Below, piece by piece: positions 10,136 through 23,400 of a stretch of DNA of 64,000 bases (positions are counted from its first letter, which is position 1; each line of letters starts with the position of its first letter). The stretch comes from Dryocosmus kuriphilus. Taxonomy: Eukaryota; Arthropoda; Insecta; Hymenoptera; Cynipidae. The stretch covers positions 173,640,711-173,704,710 of the forward strand of contig CM076193.1 in the NCBI GenBank assembly GCA_038277395.1, given 5' to 3'. The position numbers were made by a program, and so were the translations under genes. The notes beneath the pieces are model-generated. The model saw nothing but the letters and a program-made list of their open reading frames with translations. It made no database searches and was not told where the DNA came from.

Positions 10136-11204
10136 CAACTTAATTTTCAACCAAACGTGATGAATTTTCAACAAAATTTTTCCTCCCAAAACCAAAAAAC
10201 GGTCGAAAATTCAATTTTTATATATTTGGTAGAAAACTATTATTGTTTTCGTTAAAAATGCAAATAAATTGTTCAAAATCCTTATGCATTTTTCATAAGT
10301 CACCTAAATGAATATTCCATGTGGCAAATATTTAGCATAAAAAAACCCTGCAGATTGAGATGAAGTACTTATGGAAAATTCAAATACTTTGGTTGAAACT
10401 CAAACCTCTTTGTTGAAAATTTGTCTTACCTGAATGTAAATTCAATTGGTTTAGTGAAAATTTCTTTTCCTCGGTTTATAGTACAACTATTTTTGGTAGA
10501 AAAGAATTTTTTGGTTCAAGTCAATTCTAACATTTTTGTTTGAGAACTCATTTTTTTTAGTTGAAGAATCTACTATTCTGTTCAAAATTGGTCTTCTCTT
10601 AGTAAAAAATTAGTTGAAATTAGTTGAAAAACATAGATGAAAATTTTTCTCTTATCAAAAATGTAACTATTTCTTAATTAAGTTCACTTTTTTTTGACAA
10701 TTTAATTTTTTTATATAAAACATGCAGATATTTGGGTTGAAATTTCAAATTTTAATTTTTTGTGTACAAGTGGGAAAGTCAACTTTTTTAAAATTCCTTT
10801 CCTTTAATTGATAATACTTGAGATATTTTTGGTAAAAGAATAATGTTTCTTTAATTTAAGTGTAACTATTTTCTCGTTTCTTCTGAGAATTAATACATCT
10901 AAATTGAAAATTCAACTACTTTGTTAAAAATCCGATCTCGTCCATTAAAAATTAAACTATGCCATTAACAATTATTTTTTTTTTGTCGAAAATTCGACTC
11001 TTTTATGATCAAAATTAATTTTTTTTCTCAAAACTGAGCTGCCCTGTTCATGGTTCAATCTTCTTTATCTTCGGTTCAAAATTAAACTAGTGCATTCTTG
11101 GTTTTGAGGGTACATCTTTTTCGATTGAAGCTTCAACGATTTTGCTGATAGTTCGTCACGTTTGGTTGAAAATTCAATTGTTACATTTTTGGTCGAAAAG
11201 TATT
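10136..11204. repeat. Degenerate low-complexity 'gaaaattcaact' tract
   Basis: About 1 kb of diverged short repeats around ttgaaaattcaactattt. No genes. Similar tracts lie at 26160-26940 and 35990-36400. Confidence 0.7.
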
Positions 11205-12604
11205 TTTTTTACATTCTCATCTCAATGAGAAGGTATAAGTTTTATGTGAAAAATAACTTTCGCGGATTTCATGAAATCTCGAGGTTTCGTGACACCCTGA
11301 ATCCGAAAAACATGTTTTACGATGGTGTCTGTCTGTGTGCCGTTGTTTTGGCGAGCGAAGCGAGCCGTGAAAATTTTTAGGCCACGCCCCCTTTTTAGGC
11401 CACGCCCCCTTTTTAGGCCACGCCCCCTTTTTAGGCCACGCCCCCTTTTTAGGCCACGCCCCCTTTTTAGGCCACGCCCCCTTTTTAGGCCACTCCCCCT
11501 TTCCACCCCCTGTCCCAGCACGACAGGTCAAGGAATAATTGGGTTGGATTGCGCTTTGGCACACTTCTTTAAGGCGTATAAAGAAACGACGAGTTCATTA
11601 ACCAGTGGTTTTTGACAAGTGGTTATGGTTTTATCCATCAAAAACTGTTTCTACAAAGTACAAAGTTTTACAAAGTAAAACTGTTCACCTAAAAGAAATC
11701 TAAAAATTTTGCTGCAACCATTTTTTGATAAAATGCATGGTTTTTGTTTAAATCGAGAAAACGTTATTAAAAATAAAAAACTGTGGTTTCTTGCCAAATT
11801 ATTCAAGACACGAAAAAAATGATAATAAACAAAGTTATTCATCTCAAAAAGGTCTACAAACTTTGTATTAGCCATTTTTTTGATAAAATGCACGGTTTTT
11901 GTTTTAATCGAGAAAACGTTATTAAAAATCAAAAATCCAAATTTCCCGACAAACTTTGCAAGATACGAAAAAAATGACAATAAGCAAATTTGTTCCCCTT
12001 AAAGAGATCTACAAATTTCCTGCCCATCTTTTTTCTAAACTTGCACGTAATTTTTTTTAGTTATTCGTGACATATGTTATGAAATATAAAAAACACCAAT
12101 TTTCAGCAAAACTATGCAAGGTATGAGAAAAGATTAACAAGCAAAATTGTTCACCTGGGAAAGAGCTACACAGTTTATTTATAAGATTCATCGTTTTACT
12201 TTTAAGAATCGAAATCCTGCATTGCGAGAATTTGGAAAATCACAAAAAAACTTTACCAACCTACAATCTGTTTAAAAAAAATTTTATTCTCGAGCGCGAA
12301 GGGCGAGTGTCATGATGAGAATGTATTCCTTAAGGTCGATAGAGCCTTAAGTAATATAATTTCTTTTCTAATTTTTAATAAAAAAATCAAATTTAATAAT
12401 CTACATAAAAGTAGGTGTTTTGAAATTTTAAGAACCAAGTAACTAATACCGAGCACGATGTGCAAAGACCAAAAACATCCGAGCACGAAACGCGACGAAT
12501 ATCAGACTGCGCGCCCCAGGCGCGCTCATACTTGACGCGAAGCGCGCAATGAGAATGTGCCCACGAAACCGGAAGATTTTTTAAGCTAAAATACGACCAC
12601 GATT
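11205..12604. repeat. Composite repeat family copy (minisatellite variant)
   Basis: Order: attctcatctcaatgagaagg end; 'cgcggatttcatgaaatc' module; variable tandem site (here an 18 bp minisatellite); 'ggattgcgctttggcacact' module; four or so ~145 bp units (11690-12290); 'ttctcgagcgcgaag' and 'gatagagccttaagta' modules; and a final gcgcgcaatgagaatgt end. The two outer ends (acattctcat / atgagaatgt) are inverted, so this looks like a non-autonomous element. Confidence 0.7.
11379..11504. repeat. 18 bp minisatellite, 7 copies
   Basis: aggccacgcccccttttt starts at 11379, 11397, 11415, 11433, 11451, 11469 and 11487 with exact 18 bp spacing. Only the last copy varies. It sits where other family members carry a gac/aac microsatellite. 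Confidence 0.95.
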
Positions 12605-13842
12605 TTTACATTCTCACCTCAATGAGAAGGTATTAGTGTTATGTGAAAAATGGCTTTCGCGGATTTCATGAAATCTCGACGTTTCGTGACCCCCTGAATC
12701 CAAAAGATCATGTTTTACGACGGTGTCTCGCTGTCTGTTTTCGTCGTTTTCGTTGTCGTCGCCTGCTCCTCCGATGACTTTCGAAGGACAAATAGGATTG
12801 GATTGCGTTTTGGCACACTTCCTTAGGGCGTAGAAAGAAAGGACGAGTTCTTTAACCAGCGGTTTTTGATCAGTGGCTATAGTTTTATCTATCAAAAACG
12901 GTTTTCCCAAAATCAAAAAATCCATTTTCCGTCTGAAATGTGCGAGATAGAAAAAAACAGTAGAAAGTGAAGTTGCTCACCTCAAAAAAATCTACAAATT
13001 TTTTTAACCGTTTCTTGATAAGTGCACGGTTTTTATTCTAATCGATAAAACGTTATTAAAAATAAGAAACTGAGGTTTCCTGCCAAAATATTCAAGAAAC
13101 GAAAAAAATGGTAAGGAATAAAGTTGCTCAGCTCAAAAGGACCTATGAACTTTGTATTGACAATTTCTTGATAGAATGCACGGGTTTTTGCTTTAATCGA
13201 AAAAACGTTATTAAAAATTAAGAATTCAAATTTCCCGCCAAACTATGCAAGATACTAAAAAAATGATAATAAGCAAAGTTGTTTCCCTCAAAGAGGTCTA
13301 TAAATTAGCTCTCCATCATTTTTTTAAACAGACGCGCAGTTTTTGAGTTATTCGTGAAATATATTATGAAATATAAAGAAAACCACTTTTCAGCAAAACA
13401 ATGCAAGATATGAGGAAATATTAACAAGCAAAATTGTTCACCTTGGAAAGAGCTACAAAGTTTATTTATAAGACTAATCGTTTTACTTTTAAGAATCGAA
13501 ATTCTGCGTTGGGAGGACTTGGAAAATCACAAAAGAATTTTGTCAATCTACAATGTTTTTAAAAAAAAATTTATTCTCGAGCGCGAAGCGCGAGTGTCAT
13601 GATGAGTATGTATTCCTTAAGGTCGATAGAGCCTTAAGTAAAATAATTTCGCTTGTAATTTTTAATAAAAACTCAAATTTAATAATCTCATTAAAAGTAG
13701 ATGTTCTGAAATTTTAAGACACAAGTAACGAATACCGAGCACGATGTGCAAAGACCAAAAATATCCGAGCGCGAAGCGCGACGACGATCAAACCGCACGC
13801 CCTAGATGCGCTCATATTTCGCGCGAAGCGCCTGATGAAAAT
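12605..13842. repeat. Composite repeat family copy (interrupted)
   Basis: Same module order as 11205-12604, with cgtcgttttcgttgtcgtcg at the variable site (12740-12760). It is cut by the foldback at 13851 and its last bases resume at 15999. Confidence 0.7.
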
Positions 13843-13850
13843 GTACCAAC
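13843..13850. repeat. 8 bp target-site duplication, left copy (diverged)
   Basis: gtaccaac here, gtgcccac at 15999-16006. The uninterrupted family member at about 12553 reads gtgcccac, so the left copy carries two substitutions. Confidence 0.6.
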
Positions 13851-15998
13851 TAGGATGGCCCAAAATGTCTTTTTTTTTGACGACGTACCCCCCTATTTTG
13901 TGATGTTTCCGGAGAAAATAATTCCCTATTTTTTTTTTTGATTTTTAGTGCTGCCTCAAGGGCCCCGAAAAATACATGGGATTTTACATGAGAAAATGAT
14001 GATTTTGAGAAAAATGAGGTACAAATTTCTGGGTTTATAGTTAGCTTTTGGAACATTATCAGAACTTTTTCGGGAGTCTCCAAGGAACAATTTCCGATAA
14101 ACAACTTTAAATTTTCACGCCAACTACCCCCTCCAGCAGAGCCCCAAAAATGCCCTGAAAAACAGAAATGGAGAATTTTGACCGAAATTGGCACAAAAGA
14201 GTTTTTTTTTTCCATTTTCGCACTATAACTTGTGTTTACAAGGTTATTTTTTGCGTTTAACCAGACACTAAGACATTTTAAAGGATACTTATTTATGTTT
14301 AAAGTGGTTTTAAATTGTTTAAACAATTTATTATTATTTATTTTCAACTTTCTCTAAAAAACGGGTACAGACATCTAGTTTTTTTTTAAATTTGCTCAAC
14401 ATTGACGTTTGAAAATAAATATACACGAAAATCAGATGTCATGATACTACTTTTTCAACAAATTTGTTTTTGTTTAAACAATTTTATATTAATTATTTGT
14501 AACTTTCTCAAAGAAACCGGTGGAGAACTCCATTTTTTTAAAATTTGCTCAACCTTGTCGCTTAAAATTAAATATGGACAAATATCTGATGTTACTCTAC
14601 CATTATTGCAACAAATTTGTATTTGTTTAAACAATTTTTGTTTGTGGCAACAATTTTTTCCCAATGAAAATGGTTTGTCTTTTGTATCCTCCGTAAATAG
14701 TGGTATAATTTTTAATGTTTTAAGGCAGAATTTTCTTCTGAGACGTTTTATGATTGTTCAAAAAATTTATTAAACTTTAATTCCTAATTGAGGAGAAAAT
14801 ATGATAAAAAAGTGTATTTTTTGGCAGACTGGCTCTATTACGGACTATTTACGGAAGATACAAAATATCAACCATTTTCTTTGGAAAAAATTGTTGCATC
14901 AAACGAAAATTGCTTAAACAAATACAAATTTGTTGCAATAATGGTAGCATAATATTAGATTTTCGTAAATATTTAATTTTAAGCGACAAGGTTGAGCAAA
15001 TTAAAAAAAAAAAACTAGAGTTCTCCACCGGTTTTTTTTTTTTGAGAAAGTTACAAATAAATAACATAAACTTATTTAAACAAATACAAATTTGTTACAA
15101 TAAGGAGAGCATAACATTATATTTTTGTAAATATTTAATTTTACGCGACAAGGTTGAGCAAATTAAAAAAAATTAGAGTTCTTCACCGGTTTTTTTGAGA
15201 AAGTTACAAATAAATAATATAAAATTGTTTAAAAAAAAACAAATTTGTTGCAAAAATAGTATCATGACATCTGATTTTCGTATATATTTAATTTCAAACG
15301 TGAAGGTTGAGCAAATTTAAAAAAAACTAGAGGTCTGTACATGTTTTTTGGAGAAAGTTGAAAACAAATAATAATAAATTGTTTATACAATTTAAAACCA
15401 CTTGAAACATAAATAAGTATCCTCAAAAATGGCTCAGTGTCTGGTTAAACGCAAAAAATGACCTGGTAACGTGCTGTCACGAGAAAAAAGATTATTTAAA
15501 CAAATATAAATTGTTAAAGCAATAAAAAATTAGTTAAAAAATTATCAAAAATATTTGTCTTGTCGAGTAACAACAAGTTATAGCGCGAAAATGGAAAAAA
15601 AACTCTTTTATGCCAATTTCGGTCAAAATTCTCCATTTCTGTTATTCGGGGCATTTTTGGAGCTCTGCTGGAGCGGGTAGGGCGGGGGTATGGGGGGGGG
15701 GGGAGTGAAAACTTAAATTTGTTTATCAGAAATTATTCCTTGAAGGCTCCCCAAAAAGTTCTGATAATGTCCCGAAAGCTTAATATAAGCCCAAAAATTT
15801 GTACCTCATTTTTCTAAAAATAATCATTTCCCATGTAAAATCCCGTGTACCTTTCGGGGCTCTTGAGGCAGCACTGAAAATAAAAAAAAAAAATAAATAA
15901 AATAAGGAATTTTTTTCTCCGGAAACCTCACAAAATAGGGGGGTGCGTCGGTCTCTGTGATTAAAAAAATTTTTCCATTTCATTTTTGAGCCACCCTA
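13851..15998. mobile_element. hAT-like foldback element with ~1 kb inverted arms
   Basis: The left half (13851 to about 14700) and right half (about 14860 to 15998) are inverted copies along most of their length, with small indels. The termini are taggatggcccaaaa and taggatggc-type complement (tagggtggctcaaaa). TAGGG ends with an 8 bp duplication fit the hAT superfamily, as an inference. There is no transposase; reading frames inside are fortuitous. Confidence 0.8.
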
Positions 15999-16916
15999 GT
16001 GCCCACGAAGAGGGCAGATTTTTTAAACTAAAATACGACCACGATTTTTACATTCTCATTTCAATTCGAAGGTTTTAGTTTTATGTGAAAAATGGCTTTC
16101 GCGGATTTCATGAAATCGACGTTACGTGACCCCCTGAATCCGAAAAAACATGTTTTACCACGGTGTCTGTCTGTCTGTTGTGTCGTTGTCGTCTGCTCCT
16201 ACAATAACTTTCGAAAGAAAGATCGGATTGGATTGCACTTTGGCACACTTCTTTAAGGTGTAAAGAGAAAGGACGAGTTCGTTAACCAGCGGGTCTTGAC
16301 CAGTGATTATGGTTTCATCCATCAAAATCGGTTTTCCCAAAATAAATCCAATTTCCGGCTTAAATATACGAGATAGAAAAAAACAGTAGAAAGTAAAGTT
16401 GTTCACCTAGAAAAAATCTACCAATTCCGTTTTAACCGTTTCTTGTTAAAATGCACGGTTTTTGTTTTAATCGAGAAAACGTTATTCAAAATAAGAAACA
16501 GTATTTTCTTACCAAAATATTCAAGATACGAAAAGAATAGTAATAAACAAAGTTCTTCAGCTCAAAAAGATCTATAAACCTTATAATGACAATTTTTTGA
16601 TAGAATGAGCCGTTTTTGGTTTAATCGAGAAACCGTTATTAAAAATTACGAATTCAAATTTCCCTCCAAACTATGCAAGATACGAAGAAAATGATAATGA
16701 GCAAAGTTTTTTACCTCAAAGTGTTCTACTTTGTTCTATGTCATTTTTTTGGAAAGACGCGTAGTTTTTGAGTTATTCGTGAAATATTTAATGAAATATA
16801 AAGAAGACCAATTTTCAGCAAATCTCTGCAAGATATGAGAGAATATTAACAAGCAGAATTGTTCACCTTGGAAAGAGCTGCAAAGTTTATTTATAAGACT
16901 CATCGTTAGTACTATA
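15999..16916. repeat. Composite repeat family: end of previous copy and a further copy
   Basis: 15999-16045 completes the interrupted copy. From about 16050 a new copy runs through the same modules, with a very short tandem site (gttgtgtcgttgtcgtctgc) and three to four 145 bp units, and lacks the GC-rich end. Confidence 0.65.
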
Positions 16917-17058
16917 TTTAATTGAAAAACTCACATATCAATTATAAAAGAGAATAAATGTGTTAGTTACGCTAATATTTTCTGAAGGGCGTCGACATCG
17001 AAGAACTGCTACATTTTGTACATTCCCTATGAAGTACTGATAACGAAGAAGAGACTTA

Positions 17059-17066
17059 ATCACGCT
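17059..17066. repeat. hAT target-site duplication, left
   Basis: atcacgct, identical to 25810-25817. Confidence 0.9.
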
Positions 17067-17427
17067 CAGTGTTACCAACTCGAATTTATTCAAATAATTT
17101 TTTATGACTTTAAAAGTTGGTTGCTTCCAACCCCTCTCAATTCGAAAAGTAGGTAGATCTACCAACTACTTTTTTTTTTAAGTTTATAAAGATTTTGCAC
17201 TGAGATATAATACCTATCATTGATTTTTAAAAATAAAAACCAATTATTTTACTGACTATTCTATAGAAACCAATGAAAGAAAAACCAAATTGTCAATTTT
17301 CAGAATAAAAATAAAATTAAACCATAGACAAAACAGAGTGATTTAATTGGTAAATTATTTTATGAGTTATTTATTGAAATATTTTATGTAAGTCGAACAA
17401 ATAATAAACTATAAATTTTTGACTATT

Positions 17428-19820
17428 TCAATCTTTAAAAGAATACATAGTTTGATTAAATAATTTATAATGGGCTTCAGTAGGTACAGGTTGTTTAGAG
17501 CTTTCGTTGATGAATCTTTTCGTGTGTAAAGCTCCCTGGAGAGTCTCAGTAGATAAGTTGCTTCGACTAGAAGTTTTTAATAGATTAACTGCTGAAAATA
17601 ATCTCTCAACATTAGCACTACTGTGCGGAAGCACAAGTAGTTTTCTGACAAATTCACTCAGCAAAGGAAACATTTGTGAATGGTCTCCCTTCTTAATCCC
17701 GGAAATGTGATGTCAAAATTCTTCAACCCTAATATTTTCCTCAGAATTAAAAGGAAGCGTAGTATTTCGCAGAAGCCGCCACTCTCGGTCCATTTCCGTT
17801 CAATTTGATGGACATAAATCTGCAAAGAAAAGTATGGTTGTTATCAATTAATGTTTAGATTTTATAACTATAATAATATAATCACTATAATATTTACCAG
17901 GAAACAATTGTTTTAGGTGAGCAATTGAAGTCACAGATTTTCGATTTATTAAAGAGAGAGGATTCAGAAATGATAAATTTTTTAATCTTTGTCTTTTTAA
18001 ATCATCAAAAGGAAATCTATTCCTTATTTTTTTAACACTTTGTGACGTAAAAAAGAATGCATTTTTCAATAAAATTTTTAATTTCAACTGGTCCTATGTC
18101 AAAAGCGAATGTTTCTTGTGCTAATAACGCTAAGACCTCACCTCCCAGGTATATATGATCATTAGGTAAATGATTAGTTTTTCAACTCATACTTTATATT
18201 TAAAATTTTTGTTTCGAGGCTTGCTGAATGATTTGTACTAGCTTCTTTTTCTTCATCTGATAACTCCAGATATTCTGGTTTAATAAAGCACTCTAAGATC
18301 GTTTTATACGTAGCAAACACCTTTTCGTAAAGAACAAATAACTTAGGGCTTTCCGACTGCATCTTTTTGTTGAGATCATGAAAGTATGGCAAGACAAAAT
18401 TTAAAAACTGCAAGTAAATCATAGTAGAAGGGAGTAAATATTTTTCTAGTATTGTTTCAGCAGCAAGTAACCTATCAACAAGCACAGCACTTTGAAAATA
18501 GAGAGTTAAAGCAGGTAGTTGTTCTATGAGCCTCTCCACAAGAGGAAGTAAAGAAAGCCATCTTGTCTGGAATGGGTGTAAAAGTTTGTGCGGTTTAATT
18601 TTTAAATATTTTTGGAAATCTTTATAGTCGAGTCTTTTTGGACTATTTTTCAGATAATTATAAACATCTATTGCAAAATCTTCGACTCCTCGCGGCAATT
18701 CCTTGCAAGCATAAGAAGCACATAAATGGAACGAGTGACAGATGCATTTCATGATAAACAAATTAGGTATATCTTTAGCGAACAACGCGGCTGATGATAG
18801 CGGCTAATTATGTAAAGCAACGGCAGTAGAATCTGATACTGGTAACAAACATAAAAAATTATCTTCAACTGAAAAATGTATTGCTGTCCGTACAACCAAT
18901 GCCATGTATTTAGTGGTCGATCTATCTGTACTTTCATCGGCTATCAAGGAGAATTTTTCAGTTCGTAGTTGATCTAGTAATTTTTCATAGGCGACTCTAC
19001 CAGTAACACGTGTAACAATAGCATTAGCTTTGGTTCGACCAAATTTTAGTTTTTTGCTGTTTCAGAATCTGGACATGCAGACTGGATGAGGTTATTGAAA
19101 TCATCTAAAAAATTATATAGTTGTTCAATAATTATGACAGATTCAGCGTAATAAATATAAATTACAAGTTAATTAAACATGCCAAATAAACGAAAAAGTT
19201 ATTCTATAACTTATTTGTAAATCATGCAATTTAAAAGTTTTGTAGTTGTTCACCGTATTGTCTAATTATCTGTGACTTCTATATACCAATATTAAAAATA
19301 TGAGAAAAATAAATACCTGCGATATTGAAAGACAAATTATTTTTAGCTAAAAAACATGCCATTTTTATCTCTGCCGACTTAATATTTTCCTCAGAAGGTT
19401 TTGAGGATGCAATTAATTTAGAAGTAACAGATGGTTGATGAACAAAATCTAAAGAAAATAGAGATTAATTTGATATTATTTAAATAACACAGTTTTGAAC
19501 CATAAGAGCAAGGATATTTCAGTAACCCAATGGACCTGACAGAAAACCGACACAAACAAACCTTTAACACAACCTATATGTTTGAGACTATTTGCATGCT
19601 TAGATATCGTAAACTTTCCCCCACCACACTTCAAATTAGTATCACGTGCCGTGCAGTAAAAAAATGTATCTCCTTTAGTGCTAGGTCTTATCCAACCTGC
19701 AAATTCTACATTATTTTGCCACTTTTTGTTAAATTTTTGGTCGTAATGAAGTTTTTTATACTTGCGTGGTGGAGAATTTTGATGAGATTCATTTTCACTC
19801 TCAGTCATCTTGAATGTTTT
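17428..19820 (-). pseudogene. hAT transposase, split and broken
   Basis: Read downwards, the N-terminal exon starts MTESENESHQNSPPRKYKK near 19808, with a partial BED-like finger (FFYC, then HANSLKH). An exon near 19447-19320 ends at a gtattt donor. The RNase H-like core has SLIADESTDRSTTKY (first catalytic Asp) near 18950, then CICHSFHLCASYACKELP near 18750, and WLSLLPLVERL. The C-terminal dimerisation domain is LPHSSANVERLFSAVNLLKT near 17620. A TAG lies at 18806-18804, with frame changes between 18174 and 17673. The enzyme would cut and paste with 8 bp duplications. Confidence 0.85.
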
Positions 19821-19944
19821 TATTTTTTTAAATATTAAATTCACCGAATTGCAATCACTAAACTTATTATCTCATACACTGAACCACGAAGTACTACAAG
19901 GAGACCGTTCGCCATGTATTTCGCCTGGCGCCATATCGTGGGCT

Positions 19945-20190
19945 CCTTCCCTCAGATTTCCACTTCTTTGATCTTTCCGAACACGAGCGCCACTTGTGGA
20001 AATGAGAGGAATTACAATAGGGCCATAGTAGCAGACGTCATAACAGATGATGAAAGAGATGGCAAACGACAATTTTACAATTATCGTCTGCTACTTTGGC
20101 GATATTGTAATTTCCCTATTTTCCATACGTGGCGCTCGTGTCCTGAAAGAAGTGGACATTCGAGGGAAGGGGTCCGGGATTGTGGGCTGC
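19945..20190. repeat. Imperfect palindrome in the left end of the P element
   Basis: The arms share cttccctc, tccacttcttt, acacgagcgccac, aattacaata and tagtagcagacg in inverted order, with the turn near 20060. It lengthens the left terminal repeat relative to the right, consistent with a nested foldback MITE. Confidence 0.7.
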
Positions 20191-20454
20191 TTCCAGCCCT
20201 ATTCAGCGCAGTAGAGTATTGGTTAGTTCACGCAACTTCTTGGTGTTAGGTAAATCGTAGATGGCGTCGAGTGTCATGTAAACCTAAAAGGGTTGTCAGA
20301 TAACGTCAGATACATACGAAATGTACAGACAGGCTATGTTTTTTTATTGTTTATAATTAAAAAAGGTGCTTAGATATATATTTTTGAGCTAAAATTATGG
20401 CGAAGATCAAAGGGGGAAACCCCCCTCCCCCCCAAAAAAGTAAATCAAGATTAC

Positions 20455-23400
20455 AGGAATACTTAAAAAGAAAGGCGGAAATCGGTGCATAGCTCCGGGT
20501 TGCACGTCGGGTTATGATTTAAATCCTAACAAAGTTAGTGTTTTTCTTGTACCAAAAGGTGAAGAAAATGTTACACGATGGCAGCAAGCAATACGACGTG
20601 ACGATATTGTTTTAAAACCAGGTTATAAAGTGTGTGAATTGCATTTTGCTCCAGACGATATTTTGCGTACTCGAGAAAACTAAAGCTGCTGATGGAAGGA
20701 CTGTCCTTGCAGTAGTAAGTATTTTTGTATTTTTCATATTTTTTGCTAATTTATAAGGTAACTTAAATTTATTTATTTATATAAATACTAAATATTTCTT
20801 AAATAATATGCCTAATTTATTGCCAAAAAATGTGCTCGGTAAGAAGGTGTGGATTGAAATTAATTAAAATAATTTCAAATATCGCTAAATTTGTAACGTT
20901 TTGAATCCAAAACAATGTTTTTGAACGCATACATTTTAATTCTTATTATCCAAATAAGTTTGGCCTTATTTTAAACCTACTCAATTCAAGCGAATGTTTT
21001 AACACGTTTTTATTCTTTGAAAATGGAAGAAATTGAAATCAGTATAATTCTGTTTAATGTCATATGATATGACCTCAAAAATGTAGTCAGCTTAATTCCT
21101 TCCATTAAGTGCTACTTTCTGCTATTTTCAACATTTTATCCCAGAACAATTCCATTTAAATGAAAGTGAATTGTAATTAATTAAAATGAAATCAAATATT
21201 GTAAAGTTTGTAATGTTTTGAATCCAATGTCGTTTTTGATCAATTTCGAAATCATTTTAATTAGTTTCAATTCGCACCTTCTTATTGGGTGTGTACAAGA
21301 TATACAAGATACAATTATATATTTTAAAAATATAATACTGCAAGTAAAGAAAATAATAATAAATTAATATAAAGAAGGAAAGATCAAAAAACAAAGCGTT
21401 ACCAATACCTAAAATATAATCAATATTTTACAGAGTCATTACGCAATTCCAAGGCTACGAAAAGGAGCACTTCCAATTAAATTTCCGGGTCGTCCTAAAT
21501 CATCTTCAAAGATATTCCATCCGAAACGTGCATCTCCGAAGAAACGAGATGCAAAACTTAATTCTATTTGTCAAAATGAAATACAGAAATCAAGACAGCT
21601 TTCAAATGATTTAAATAATCATAATCAAAATTCAAAGCAACATGTAAACTTTGACGAGTTTGTCTCTGTACCTGTAGAATCCGAATTGCTTCAAATAATT
21701 TTTGATGACCCTCAATCTGTTGATTTATCCTATGGCTGGACAAGACAAAATGTGAAACCAGGTGATCTTGGGTCGAATCCCATGGTTCAATTCTCTGATT
21801 GGTGTGCAAGAACGGTTGATGGTGATGAAATGTCATATTTGAGAAGAATATTATTAAAATCAAATCTTGAACTACGGGTGTTTGTAACAGGAAATCTTCT
21901 TGATCTCAAAAAGTTTGGAATTCACAATAAAATATCCAGCATTAAATATCTCGAAAGTGTCATAAAAAAGATTGGAAATTTGAAGTTCTGCATGGGATGC
22001 CCCATTCCTCTTGAATATTCATCTGTAGGAACTTCTGTTTCCTATAGAGATAAAGAAGACTTTCTACGACATAAGTGTTGTCCATTGCTTGTCTCAACAG
22101 ATTGTATAGAAAGACATTGTAAATTTTGTAAACGCATGAAGGTCACAATCGAGCAAAAGATGAGGCGAATGTCGAAAAAAGTCAGAAGTAATTCGCGTGT
22201 CTGTATAAAAAATCTGACGGGTTACCAAAAAAGGCAATTACGTATAATAAGAGGAAAATGGGAATCCGACCGAGTGAAAAAACGGCGATATTTTTTACAT
22301 TTGAGATACTTGCGACAATCTCTTCATTACAGCCGAAAAAGAATGATGTAGATTTCGACACAATCTTTAGATCATCTTTTATATAAAGCAGATGTAAAAG
22401 GCAACCAAAGATTGGCAATTAGTCAAATACTGGCAGCGTCAGAAGCAAAAATTAGGCATCAACGAAGATACTCGGATCACTGGATTGTGTTATGCCTACT
22501 TCTAAATATGAAGTCACCAGCTACATATCGATTGTTAGGTGACAGTAGTATGTTACCACTACCCTGCACTCGGACCATTCGAAGGTACTTATTCATCTTT
22601 TTACTTTTTTACAATTAAAGAAAAAACAATTTTCAGATGTTAAAATGTGGCCTCTTAATTACAGTTATCTACATTTAATACGGACACCATGTGGATTTGA
22701 TCCCAGCTTTTTTGAACTTTTGTCAAAACACCTTCAGAGCCTTCCAGAAATAGCACGTGACGGACTGATTGCCGCAGATGAAGCAGGAACAAGAAAAGGT
22801 TTACTTCTTGATACCTCCACTATGACCTACAAAGGACTTCAAAATTTTGGAGATGGGGCTCCAAATACTAATTTGAAGGAACAGGCTGACCACGGACTTG
22901 TAATTTTATTTCAACCTTTAGCTGCAAATTTTCTTCAGCCCGTAGCAGTATTTGCATCCAAAGGACCCACAGACGGACTTACGCTTGCAAGGATTTTAAT
23001 AGAGCCAATAGTAATGCTAGAACAAGCAGGCGCAAGAATCCATGGAATCGTGTCTGATGGAACAAGTCCGAATCGCAAGTTCTGGTCTGAAATGGGTTGT
23101 AGTGGAAAGCAAGAAAAGTTCAAAAATTGGTTTTGTCATCCTACTCAAACGGAACGAAAAGTTTTCCTGTTTTCAGATACGCCTCACTTAATTAAAACAG
23201 TGCGCAACCGATTGCTTGGCAACGGAATGTTAAGAGTAAGCATTTATTTCCTTCCAGTTCATAATAAATTTAACAATCTACAACATTTGAGAAAAATTTT
23301 TATAGGTTCATCCAGACGAAGCACCCATTGGGTGCGCATATTTCGCTCTTGTGCACAATTATGATCCAAATCTACTTGGCACAAATCGAAAATGCCCCAG

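Noticed and set aside
11217..11615. Proteins with repeated RPRPLF or KKGAWP units
   Set aside because: They are translations of the 18 bp minisatellite (18 bp = 6 codons, open in several frames).
13850..15983. Several reading frames of 60-165 codons in the foldback
   Set aside because: Mirror-image frames in inverted arms with low-complexity content and no domain.
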